Assembly: GCA_003645215.1 (NCBI GenBank)
Contig: QNEM01000051.1
Coordinates: 1-10,082 of the forward strand
Source: Gammaproteobacteria bacterium
GTDB taxonomy: Bacteria; Pseudomonadota; Gammaproteobacteria; Eutrophobiales; Eutrophobiaceae
DNA length: 10,082 nucleotides
Direction of reading: 5' to 3'
The translations under genes and the position numbers were made by a program. The notes under the pieces were generated by a model that searched no databases, had not been told where the DNA came from, and saw only the letters and a list, made by a program, of their open reading frames with translations. Positions 1-7,460 of this stretch are shown here, piece after piece. Numbering within the stretch: the stretch's first letter is position 1; each line of letters opens with the position of its first letter.

Positions 1-1
1 A

Positions 2-1048
2 GAGGTGGCAGAAAAGAAAGTTGTCAGGCCGGTCATGGCAATGCAGGTCACAGACGCAGTTCAGTTCAGACAGCGACAATTTCCAGGCACGGCTAAGGCA
101 ACCCAGGAAATTGATTTATCATTCCGGGTTTCAGGCCCATTAATTACATTACCGGTAGATATTGGCGATGAGGTTAACGAAGGTGATGTCGTTGCTCGCA
201 TTGACCCTCGGGATTATGAGGTAGAGCTACGTAGTGCACGGGGAGAGTTGAATGAAGCCATTGCGATAATGAAACGTGCTGAGGCGGATTACAAAAGAGT
301 AAAAACTATATTTGAAAAAGACCCCGGCGCTATTAGTCAAATCAGTGTGGATAATGCACTGCAAACCCGGGATTCTGCCCGTGCCAAAGTGGATGCCCTG
401 ACTGCCTCTGTCGCCACCAAAAAAGATCGACTGAGCTATACTCATCTCAAGGCACCCTTCGATGGAATTGTTGTCAACAAATATGTAGAAAATTTCGAGG
501 ATGTACGACAGAAGCAAGCTGTTGTTCGAATCATTGATGACTCACACATCGAAATGATAATCAGTATCCCGGAAAATTTGATCTCTAGAGCTAGCCAGGC
601 AAGAAATATAGAGGTTGTTTTTGATCCATTCCCGGACAGAAAAATTCCAGCCGAGATCAAGGAGATCGGGAAAGAAGCCTCGAAGACCACAAGGACCTAT
701 CCTGTAACACTGATCATGGAACAACCAGATGATATTAATATCCTGCCGGGGATGGCCGGTAAGGCGACGGGCGAGGGTCCAGAGGAAGGTGAAGAGTCGG
801 AGCCAATAGGTAAAACGGTGCCGGTAAACGCTGTTTTTTCTCCAGATGATATTGACAAGACCTATGTCTGGATCATTGATGAAAAATCCAAACAGGTGAA
901 AAAACAAGAAGTGACCAAGGGTAAATTGACTGATTACGGCATCCTGATCACGGAAGGCCTGGATACGGGGGTCTGGATTGCTACCGCCGGTGTGCATGAT
1001 TTGCGTGAAGGGATGGAGGTGAGAATCCTGGAAGAGAAGGCGAAGTAA
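2..1048 (+). CDS. RND efflux periplasmic adaptor subunit (HlyD/AcrA family), 5' partial
   Basis: This is the membrane-fusion (adaptor) subunit that links an inner-membrane RND pump to an outer-membrane channel. Numbering from the GTG at 5, the first lipoyl half is at about 38-70 (FRVSG, then GDEVNEGDVVARIDP). An alpha-helical hairpin follows at about 72-142, then the second lipoyl half (THLKAPFDGIVV, 147-157), a beta-barrel (about 180-255) and a membrane-proximal domain (about 270-347). An acidic insert, GEGPEEGEESE, lies at 256-266. The frame is open to the left edge, and family members normally carry a signal peptide or lipobox before the VVRPV segment. The GTG at 5 is therefore probably an internal valine, and the N-terminus lies outside the window. 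The stop is TAA at 1046-1048. The matching permease follows on the same strand, so the two are probably one operon. The substrate cannot be told from sequence. Confidence 0.93.
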   Translation, partial: EVAEKKVVRPVMAMQVTDAVQFRQRQFPGTAKATQEIDLSFRVSGPLITLPVDIGDEVNEGDVVARIDPRDYEVELRSARGELNEAIAIMKRAEADYKRVKTIFEKDPGAISQISVDNALQTRDSARAKVDALTASVATKKDRLSYTHLKAPFDGIVVNKYVENFEDVRQKQAVVRIIDDSHIEMIISIPENLISRASQARNIEVVFDPFPDRKIPAEIKEIGKEASKTTRTYPVTLIMEQPDDINILPGMAGKATGEGPEEGEESEPIGKTVPVNAVFSPDDIDKTYVWIIDEKSKQVKKQEVTKGKLTDYGILITEGLDTGVWIATAGVHDLREGMEVRILEEKAK

Positions 1049-1049
1049 T

Positions 1050-1154
1050 ATGATTCCAGATCTCGCGGTAAATCAGCCTGGTTTTCGGGAAGTGAAATTT
1101 ATTGTAAATAACTACAATGGATCTTCGTATCTATTGCAGGATCCAGAATTATGA
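1050..1154 (+). CDS. possible small ORF (34 codons) between RND adaptor and permease
   Basis: An ATG at 1050 lies one base after the adaptor stop, preceded by a good Shine-Dalgarno (AGAAGG, about 1035-1040). It opens a frame of 34 codons ending in TGA at 1152-1154. That stop overlaps the permease start as ATGA, a classical translational-coupling layout. The predicted peptide begins MIPDLAVNQPGF and ends LLQDPEL; it has no signal peptide or membrane segment, and I do not recognise it. The ORF fills the whole gap between two genes that usually sit very close together. It could be a real small protein, a leader peptide whose translation feeds ribosomes to the permease, or chance. The spacing and overlap are seen directly; any function is inference. 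Confidence 0.35.
   Translation: MIPDLAVNQPGFREVKFIVNNYNGSSYLLQDPEL
1137..1150 (+). promoter_or_regulatory. ribosome-binding site of the RND permease
   Basis: AGGA at 1138-1141 lies 9 bases before the ATG at 1151. This supports that start independently of coupling to the small upstream ORF. The site lies inside the last codons of that ORF. Confidence 0.6.
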
Positions 1155-4100
1155 ATCTTGCCGCCGCCGCTATTGATAAAAAGACGGTTTCATATTTCGC
1201 CTTTGTACTTATTTTTGTTGCTGGTATAGCGGCATTCTTTTCTCTGGGTCAGCTCGAAGACCCGGACTTTACTATCAAGACAGCGACGATAACAACTTTC
1301 TACCCCGGTGCCAGTGCCGATGAGGTAGAGTTGGAAGTGACGGATCGCATCGAATTGGCACTTCAGCAATTGAAGCAACTCGATTTTGTTGAGTCTTGGT
1401 CCCGGGATGGGATGTCACTGATCAAGGCCGATATTATCCCTGCCTACAGCACCAAAGAGGTACCGCAGATCTGGGACGAAATGCGACGCAAGGTCCGTGA
1501 GGTGGAAGCAAACCTGCCGCCAGGTGTTCAGAGACCAGTAGTTAATGACGATTATAGTGATGTTTATGGACATCTATTGGCATTGACTGGAGATGGCTTT
1601 AGCTATGCTGAACTGGAAGAGTATGCCAAGCATTTGAAAAAAGAACTGAGCCTGGTTGAAGGTGTGGCCAAGGTCATTTTCTGGGGTGAGCAGGAAAAAG
1701 TTATCTACATTCACACCTCGGAAACCCAGCTTAGCCAGTTAGGCTTGAGTACTGCCAACCTGGAAGCAACCTTGCATGAACAGAATGTCGTTGTAGATAG
1801 TGGTAGTGTCGATGTACAGAATAAACGCCTGCGTATTGCACCGACGGGTGAATTTCAATCCCCTGAAGATATTGCTGATTTAACCATCCGCGGAACGATG
1901 CTTGAGAATCTTCAAAACACATCTACAGCGAACTTTGGAAGTTCATCTTCCGTGGCAGCACCGGCATTCAGTTCAGAATTAATTCGTATAAGAGACATTG
2001 GAACAGTAAGCCAGGGTTATAGTGATCCACCCGCAAGGATCATGCGCTTCAATGGCGTTCCTGCGATTGCCATTGCCATTAGTAATATCCCGGGAACCAA
2101 TGTTGTCACCATGGGTAATCTTGTTGCCAAGCGCCTGGATGAACTGATCGAGAATCTCCCCATTGGTATCGAAGCCGAGCGAGTACATTGGCAAGCAGAC
2201 ATCGTCGATGATTCCATCAAGGGATTTTTTACCAATCTCGGTCAGGCCGTTGTTATTGTATTAGTCGTCCTTGCTGTCTCAATGGGGCTGCGGATGGGCT
2301 TTATTATTGGTACTTCACTAATACTGACAATTCTTGGCACCTTCATCATCATGTCTATACTGGGAATTGATTTGCAACGCATGTCTTTGGGGGCACTGGT
2401 TATCGCACTGGGTATGATGGTCGATAATTCGATAGTCGTGGCCGATGGCTTTGTCATTCGATTAAACAGGGGAATGGACAGGACCAAAGCCGCCATAGAG
2501 GCTGCTGCATTACCGTCCATGCCTCTGCTCGGAGCAACCATCGTCGCAGTCATGGCCTTTTACCCCATTGTCGCATCCGTTGAGAGTGTAGGGGAATATT
2601 GTGCCAGCCTGTTTTCGGTTGTGGCTATTTCACTGATAGTCAGTTGGGTCTTGTCTATGACCCTGACACCAATTCAATGCATGGACATGATGCCAGATCC
2701 CGAAGCCGGTAGTGATAATGCCGATCCCTATGGCACAAAGTTTTATATGAGATACCGTTCGATACTGGACAGGGCAATTAACCGGCGCTGGATTACCATC
2801 GGCATCATGGTTGGTTTGCTGGTCACGTCTGTGATTGGATTTGGTTTTGTTAAACAATTATTTTTCCCTGATTCAGCCATGACCAAGTTTATGGTGGATT
2901 ACTGGACTCCAGAAGGTACACGCATCCAGGATGTCTCAGAGGATATGAAGCGTGTCGAAAAGGCCTTATTGAAGGATGAACGTGTTGATAGTGTTGCCAC
3001 TTTTGTAGGCGGGGGGCCACCACGATTTTATCTGCCAGTAGAGCCGGAAGATCCAAACGAGGCCTATGGTCAGCTTATTATTAATGTTAAGGATGTCAAA
3101 GAGATCGACGGTCTGATCAGGGAACTAACCCCGTTGTTTGAAGAACACTTTCCCGATGCCCAGGTGCCCATGATCAAGTACGGTGTCGGGCCGGCAGATA
3201 CCTGGAAATTCCAGGCACGTATCGGTGGCCCTGCAATTGCTGACAAATTTATTTTGCGGTCTTTAGCGACCAACGCTATGGATATTCTGGAAGCCGATCC
3301 ACTTACCGGTATGGTACAGAATGACTGGCGCCAACGGACCTTAAAAGTCGTTCCAGACTACAATCAGGAGCGTGGCAGATGGACATCCATTACCCGGAAG
3401 GATATCGGCAACACTACCAAGCGTGCCTTTGACGGTCGTACCATCGGGCAATACCGTGAGAGGGATGACATGTTACCGATTATCCTGCGTATGGGTGAAG
3501 AAGAGCGGCGTAATGTAGGCGGCCTGGATATTTTACAGATACAACCAGAAGGGGAGACATATACAGTACCTTTGTCACAGGTAACCAATAATGTACATAC
3601 TGCATGGGAAGACCCGGTTATCTGGCGCCGTGACAGAAGGCGTACGATTACCGTCCAGGCCAATCCTGTCCTTGGTTTTACTCTGCCTGACATGATGAAG
3701 AATGTGGCAAGCAAGGTTGAATCAATAGAGTTACCACCGGGTTATACATTTGAATGGGGCGGCGAGATTGAATCATCAGCAGATTCACAGGCATCTCTGA
3801 TACCCGGGATGATTCCTGCCGCTGTCATCATCTCCTTTATCGTTGTGGCTCTTTTTAATGCATTCCGCCCACCGATTGTCATTGCCCTGGTGATTCCATT
3901 CGCCTTGATCGGTATCACGGCGGGCTTGCTGGTTTCCGGTGCTGCATTTGGTTTTGTCGCCTTATTAGGAGGTATGAGCCTGATTGGTATGATGATCAAA
4001 AATTCCGTGGTACTACTGGATCAGGTCAATATTGAGTTAGCGGAAGATAAGGCTCCTTATGAAGCACTGGTACATGCATGCATGTCGCGCCTACGGCCTG

Positions 4101-4273
4101 TTGGGTTGGCAGCAGCAACGACCATATTCGGGATGATTCCATTGTTACAGGATATCTTCTGGGTGGGGATGGCTATAACAATAATGGCAGGATTGATGTT
4201 TGGTACAATACTGACCATGGTACTGGTACCCGTTTTCTATGCCACACTATATAGAATAAAAGTACCCGCCTGA
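1151..4273 (+). CDS. RND family efflux transporter permease subunit
   Basis: This is the inner-membrane proton-driven pump of a tripartite efflux complex (AcrB/MmpL superfamily, hydrophobe/amphiphile efflux type). At 1040 residues it is full length. TM1 is at about 12-32, followed by the first periplasmic pore domain with the family segment TATITTFYPGASADEVE. TM2 to TM4 lie at about 366-432, TM7 at about 548-567 after a cytoplasmic linker, then the second periplasmic loop and the C-terminal TM bundle (about 875-1035). The TM4 proton-relay motif reads GMMVDNSIVV, with Asp425 present but Asn426 where AcrB has a second Asp. TM10 keeps the relay lysine, Lys950, in IKNSVVLLD. The start fits family N-termini (MNLAAAAIDKK before TM1) and has AGGA 9 bases upstream. 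The gene ends with tandem stops, TGA then TAG. It probably works with the adaptor just upstream; no outer-membrane channel gene is visible. Substrate unknown. Confidence 0.96.
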   Translation: MNLAAAAIDKKTVSYFAFVLIFVAGIAAFFSLGQLEDPDFTIKTATITTFYPGASADEVELEVTDRIELALQQLKQLDFVESWSRDGMSLIKADIIPAYSTKEVPQIWDEMRRKVREVEANLPPGVQRPVVNDDYSDVYGHLLALTGDGFSYAELEEYAKHLKKELSLVEGVAKVIFWGEQEKVIYIHTSETQLSQLGLSTANLEATLHEQNVVVDSGSVDVQNKRLRIAPTGEFQSPEDIADLTIRGTMLENLQNTSTANFGSSSSVAAPAFSSELIRIRDIGTVSQGYSDPPARIMRFNGVPAIAIAISNIPGTNVVTMGNLVAKRLDELIENLPIGIEAERVHWQADIVDDSIKGFFTNLGQAVVIVLVVLAVSMGLRMGFIIGTSLILTILGTFIIMSILGIDLQRMSLGALVIALGMMVDNSIVVADGFVIRLNRGMDRTKAAIEAAALPSMPLLGATIVAVMAFYPIVASVESVGEYCASLFSVVAISLIVSWVLSMTLTPIQCMDMMPDPEAGSDNADPYGTKFYMRYRSILDRAINRRWITIGIMVGLLVTSVIGFGFVKQLFFPDSAMTKFMVDYWTPEGTRIQDVSEDMKRVEKALLKDERVDSVATFVGGGPPRFYLPVEPEDPNEAYGQLIINVKDVKEIDGLIRELTPLFEEHFPDAQVPMIKYGVGPADTWKFQARIGGPAIADKFILRSLATNAMDILEADPLTGMVQNDWRQRTLKVVPDYNQERGRWTSITRKDIGNTTKRAFDGRTIGQYRERDDMLPIILRMGEEERRNVGGLDILQIQPEGETYTVPLSQVTNNVHTAWEDPVIWRRDRRRTITVQANPVLGFTLPDMMKNVASKVESIELPPGYTFEWGGEIESSADSQASLIPGMIPAAVIISFIVVALFNAFRPPIVIALVIPFALIGITAGLLVSGAAFGFVALLGGMSLIGMMIKNSVVLLDQVNIELAEDKAPYEALVHACMSRLRPVGLAAATTIFGMIPLLQDIFWVGMAITIMAGLMFGTILTMVLVPVFYATLYRIKVPA

Positions 4274-4280
4274 TAGAAAA

Positions 4281-5183
4281 TCAAAAGATACCTGCTGAAA
4301 TTAGTTCAATATCTTTGTCTTCTCTTACCGGCCTGATTTCTGAAATAGTCGCGCTGTGATCTGATATGTTATCAGGCAGAACTTTATAGGAAACATATTC
4401 CAGTTCTTTTGAAATCAGTATCCAGTCAAAACGTTTATTAAATCTTGCAAATGTCTCAAGCCCATCGCGTTTAAATTTGTAGGCTTTTAAATCCAGTAAT
4501 TCGATAAGCGATTTAATTGCATCACTATCAGAATCTGCATTAAGATCTCCCATCAATATAACCGGGTTATCCCGTTCCTCTAAGACTGCTATCAATTCAT
4601 TTATTTGTTTTTGCCTGACACTATCAAGCAGAAAATCCAGATGTACAGAAATTACATCAACATAAAGATTATCTTCTCCAGGCCATTTTACTGTTGATAA
4701 AACAAAACCTTTGCTTAAAGAGATAAATGAGCGTGAGTCAAAAGTGTGCGATTTTGAGGAATGTAGTTCATTACTGGACAGTATTGCAGTTCCATATTGC
4801 AGTCCAAACTTGTCAACATGATAGCCCTGGAAATAGTTTTTTAGTCCGGTTTGATTTGCAATATATTCAACATGATTGAATTTCCCACTCCATGAAGATG
4901 GACCATCAGCTTCTTGCAAGGCTACCAGGAATGGTTTTTCACGATTGGACATTCTGACAATATGATCAACATTATCTTTAATCTCCTCATCCTCCAGAAA
5001 AGCCTGGTGAAATTTGTCCCTTCTTCCATGTGCTATATTCATGGACATGACCGTCAAAGTGTTATTATCACTCTTATCAATTTGATTAATTGAGTCCGGC
5101 TGAATTATTATGTTGTCATCAGCACTCAAGCCAATTGGCGAATAAGCTAATGACAATAAAAATAATGTTGCGAGGGCTTTCAT
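4281..5183 (-). CDS. exported endonuclease/exonuclease/phosphatase (EEP) family hydrolase
   Basis: This is a 300-residue protein of the DNase I/exonuclease III/sphingomyelinase-like fold, which cleaves phosphodiester or phosphomonoester bonds using a divalent metal. The catalytic set is complete: Asn49 (MSMNIAHG), Glu91 (ALQEAD), His181 (SVHLD), Asp213 and Asn215 (MGDLNAD), Asp253 (RFDWILIS), and Asp275-His276 (NISDHSA). A signal peptide spans about 1-21 (MKALATLFLL to GLSA), so it is probably periplasmic. I chose the ATG at 5183 because it gives this signal peptide. The frame stays open to 5420 but that would overlap the divergent gene, and an ATG at 5231 is an alternative. No good Shine-Dalgarno precedes 5183. 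It converges on the RND permease with a 7-base gap. E. coli ybhP, of the same family, sits beside the cardiolipin synthase gene clsB, so a lipid-related role is possible. Substrate unknown. Confidence 0.88.
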   Translation of the reverse strand: MKALATLFLLSLAYSPIGLSADDNIIIQPDSINQIDKSDNNTLTVMSMNIAHGRRDKFHQAFLEDEEIKDNVDHIVRMSNREKPFLVALQEADGPSSWSGKFNHVEYIANQTGLKNYFQGYHVDKFGLQYGTAILSSNELHSSKSHTFDSRSFISLSKGFVLSTVKWPGEDNLYVDVISVHLDFLLDSVRQKQINELIAVLEERDNPVILMGDLNADSDSDAIKSLIELLDLKAYKFKRDGLETFARFNKRFDWILISKELEYVSYKVLPDNISDHSATISEIRPVREDKDIELISAGIF

Positions 5184-5195
5184 AAATATTTTAAT
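5168..5195 (+). promoter_or_regulatory. candidate sigma70 promoter for the phospholipase D lipoprotein
   Basis: TTGCGA (5168-5173) and TTTAAT (5190-5195) are separated by 16 bases, a weak match to the -35/-10 consensus. The predicted transcript would start near 5202, about 28 bases before the ATG at 5230. The site lies over the first codons of the divergent EEP gene, which is forced by the 46-base gap between start codons. This is read by eye only and is low confidence. Confidence 0.22.
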
Positions 5196-5229
5196 GAATC
5201 TTGTCCTATGTACAGGTTTTAAATACAAC

Positions 5230-7080
5230 ATGATCAGAATATTAAGTGTTTTATCTCTGACAATAATACTCTCTGCTTGTTCCAGAGTAACCATTATAGA
5301 GGAACAGCAGGAGATATTGCCACGCGTAATAGCAGGAAATGAGCTAAATTGCCCGGCTACAGATTTGACGCACTGCAGCATTCTATCACCAATACAGGAT
5401 TTGGCCGAGCAGTACTTCAATGACTCTGAAAACGCTGATGCTGAACAATATGCAGATATTATTAATATCGGTGAGAAGGCACTAGAGGCAAGGATACATC
5501 TAATTCGCGCTGCAAAAACATCAATCGATATACAAACCTATATCTGGAGCAGTGATAAAACGGGTGGTTTAATTGCCAGGGAATTGATTGCTGCAGCAAA
5601 AAGGGGGGTCAGGGTCCGTATCATTGGCGATCAATTATTTTCTGGCAATGATGCAAAAAGACTGGCTGCAACAGCACAAGTACACGAGAACCTGCAAATC
5701 AGGCTTTACAATCCTTTAGACCAGAAGGCTGCGTCATCAGGCACGGACATGATGAAAGCGTTCTTTACCAATTTTAAGGGCCTTAACCACCGGATGCATA
5801 ATAAAGTAATGGTGTTCGATGGACGCATTGCTATTACAGGTGGGCGTAATATTGGTGATGAATATTATGACAGGAGTACAGAATTTAATTTCGTTGATCG
5901 AGACATACTTGTTATCGGCTTGGTCGCGGAAGATATGGAGAAATCTTTTGAACGATACTGGGTCGATCCCATTACCTTTGACCTGGATCAGTTAATAGAC
6001 GTAAGGGAACATCTCTTTATCGATGACAAGCAGCAGATATTACCAGTACCGGAATTCTCAAATGTATCCGGGTTTGAAGAACTTATATCACGGGCACTGG
6101 ATTATGATTATATCAATGATGAGTTTGTTAAAAATATACATAGCTTAACGGACATCGAATTTATTGCTGATCGTCCGCAGAAACCATTTATTGAAGATGA
6201 TGAAGCAGACATCAATACCAGTAGAAGTATTGGCCTGGCAATCAGGAATGCCGATCATTCTATTTTGATGCAAACACCCTATTTCATCATCAGTAATCCC
6301 GCTTATCAGTTATTTAGAGAGATTAGAGAGGAAAATCCGGATATTGAGTATTCATTGTCTACAAATAGTCTGGCCTCAGCTGATCATTATTTTGTTTATG
6401 CCCTGTCATTCAAGAGAAAGAAAAGGAATGTCAAAAATCTCGAGTTCAGGATGCATGAATTTAAACCAAGGCCAGCAGATATTGAACAATTCATACCCAG
6501 GTACGCAGAACTGGAGAAATTACAGTCACCGCCTGATGCAGATGGCTTTTATGAATATGAGCCAGAAGAACCTACAGGTATTGACCGATATGACACGGCC
6601 CCTATTAAAACTAAAGGCCCAAGAGCAAGCATACATTCAAAGTCTATGGTTATTGATAATGAAATTGCTATTATCGGCTCACACAATTTTGATCCAAGAG
6701 GGATTGCTATCAATACAGAAGTTACCGTTACAATTACAGACAAGGAGTTTGCAGCAGAACTTGCAGATGATATTAGATTGGCGATGCAGCCACAAAATAG
6801 CTGGACCATTGCAAAGCGGCAGCGGGTTCCACTATTAGGCCATATAACCGGAATTGTTCAATCGATATCAAGGATGCTGCCGATATTTGATATATGGCCA
6901 TTTCGTTATACAAGTAGTTTTGAACTACGTGAAGGAATGGCAGCTGTACCAATTGATGATCCCGAGTTTTACAATCATTATGAGAATGTAGGTCAATTTC
7001 CAGGTACCGGTGCAAATAATAAGCAAATCAGTACCCGACTGATCTCAGGCTTTGGAGCTGTCGCAGAACCACTAATGTAA
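5230..7080 (+). CDS. phospholipase D family lipoprotein (cardiolipin synthase ClsC-like, two HKD motifs)
   Basis: This is a 616-residue PLD-superfamily enzyme carrying both catalytic HxKx4D motifs. The first is His190/Lys192/Asp197, in HNKVMVFD, followed by GGRN. The second is His469/Lys471/Asp476, in HSKSMVID, followed by GSHN. Known relatives make or transfer phosphatidyl groups, such as cardiolipin synthases and the YmdC/ClsC type; hydrolysis is also possible. The N-terminus is a lipoprotein signal with lipobox LSAC and Cys17 as the modified residue. Ser at +2 argues against inner-membrane retention and for the outer membrane. I start it at ATG 5230 rather than 5194 because this puts the signal peptide at the N-terminus; AGG at 5214-5216 is a weak, distant ribosome site. 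It is longer than E. coli ClsC (about 470 residues), with roughly 100 extra residues after the second motif region. It diverges from an EEP hydrolase, echoing E. coli ybhP-clsB. Confidence 0.9.
   Translation: MIRILSVLSLTIILSACSRVTIIEEQQEILPRVIAGNELNCPATDLTHCSILSPIQDLAEQYFNDSENADAEQYADIINIGEKALEARIHLIRAAKTSIDIQTYIWSSDKTGGLIARELIAAAKRGVRVRIIGDQLFSGNDAKRLAATAQVHENLQIRLYNPLDQKAASSGTDMMKAFFTNFKGLNHRMHNKVMVFDGRIAITGGRNIGDEYYDRSTEFNFVDRDILVIGLVAEDMEKSFERYWVDPITFDLDQLIDVREHLFIDDKQQILPVPEFSNVSGFEELISRALDYDYINDEFVKNIHSLTDIEFIADRPQKPFIEDDEADINTSRSIGLAIRNADHSILMQTPYFIISNPAYQLFREIREENPDIEYSLSTNSLASADHYFVYALSFKRKKRNVKNLEFRMHEFKPRPADIEQFIPRYAELEKLQSPPDADGFYEYEPEEPTGIDRYDTAPIKTKGPRASIHSKSMVIDNEIAIIGSHNFDPRGIAINTEVTVTITDKEFAAELADDIRLAMQPQNSWTIAKRQRVPLLGHITGIVQSISRMLPIFDIWPFRYTSSFELREGMAAVPIDDPEFYNHYENVGQFPGTGANNKQISTRLISGFGAVAEPLM
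5236..5263 (-). promoter_or_regulatory. candidate sigma70 promoter for the EEP hydrolase
   Basis: Read on the minus strand, TTGTCA (5263-5258) and TATTCT (5241-5236) are 16 bases apart. Transcription would start near 5229, giving a leader of about 46 bases before the ATG at 5183. The site lies inside the first codons of the opposing lipoprotein gene. Low confidence; read by eye. Confidence 0.2.
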
Positions 7081-7110
7081 TTTGGGCTTTATCCTTCATG
7101 TCAAAAGACA

Positions 7111-7124
7111 GTAATAATTATTAC
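7111..7124. repeat. perfect 14-bp palindrome GTAATAATTATTAC
   Basis: This self-complementary sequence lies in the 78-base gap between the phospholipase D gene and the small gene at 7159. It is all A/T except the outer G and C and has no loop, so it is not a usual terminator. It could be an operator half-pair or chance in AT-rich DNA. A TATAAA box-like hexamer lies just downstream at 7133-7138, but I see no good -35 partner for it. Confidence 0.35.
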
Positions 7125-7158
7125 AATGGCGATATAAAAATCACACAGGAGAAAAACT

Positions 7159-7440
7159 ATGGATCAAAATGAAAAAGATAAAGGAATGATTATGGTATTG
7201 CTGGAACGGTTTAACAAACTGCGATTACCTCGTGCCCAGGCCCTTAAGGAAAAAACAGATTCCGGTGAGTTGCTTGATGACTATGACCATAAATATATTA
7301 AAGAAGTTCAGGAAGACGCAAGTCAAGTCATGCTAATTGTTGAGAGACATCCCGAATATAAGGAGCTGGCAGCAAATGTAACCAATCTGTGGAATGAAAT
7401 AATCGAAAAAGATATCGAAAACCAGAAAAAGGCAAACTAG
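7159..7440 (+). CDS. small charged helical protein of unknown function
   Basis: The product has 93 residues, is strongly charged, and is predicted to be almost all helical. It has no signal peptide, membrane segment or cysteine, so it is probably cytoplasmic. Visible segments are MVLLERFNKLRLPRAQALKE (about 12-31), an acidic turn GELLDDYD, then a long helix with IVERHPEYKELAANVTNLW. The start is well supported: AGGAGA at 7147-7152, 6 bases before the ATG. Such a strong site, after several genes with poor ones, suggests it is truly translated. It lies 78 bases after the phospholipase D gene and could be read with it or from its own promoter. It converges on gltS, with 8 bases between stop codons. 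I do not recognise a named family; a structural, adaptor or regulatory role cannot be told apart here. Confidence 0.8.
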   Translation: MDQNEKDKGMIMVLLERFNKLRLPRAQALKEKTDSGELLDDYDHKYIKEVQEDASQVMLIVERHPEYKELAANVTNLWNEIIEKDIENQKKAN

Positions 7441-7460
7441 AAGTTCGCCTAGAAGTTCGC
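7437..7460. repeat. perfect tandem duplication of 12 bp (CTAGAAGTTCGC twice) spanning two stop codons
   Basis: CTAGAAGTTCGC occurs at 7437-7448 and again at 7449-7460 with no mismatch. The plus-strand gene ends at the TAG in copy 1 (7438-7440); gltS on the minus strand ends at the TAG in copy 2 (7451-7449). Because the unit is 12 bases, each gene also has a second in-frame TAG in the other copy. Read on the minus strand each unit encodes Ala-Asn-Phe-stop. Confidence 0.9.

Noticed and set aside
542..997. 151-codon minus-strand ORF opposite the RND adaptor
   Set aside because: It is antisense to a well-supported gene, with no motif or plausible start signal.
4274..4280. Terminator between the RND permease and the EEP gene
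   Set aside because: The gap is 7 bases, and I saw no GC-rich hairpin with a T-run around the two stop codons.
5194..5229. Longer N-terminus for the phospholipase D lipoprotein starting at ATG 5194
   Set aside because: It adds 12 residues before a good lipoprotein signal peptide and has no ribosome site.
5184..5420. Longer N-terminus for the EEP hydrolase, open to 5420 on the minus strand
   Set aside because: It would bury the signal peptide and overlap about 190 bases of the opposing coding sequence.
6344..6838. 164-codon plus-strand ORF inside the phospholipase D gene
   Set aside because: It lies wholly within a gene with clear HKD motifs in another frame, and its translation shows no domain-like composition.
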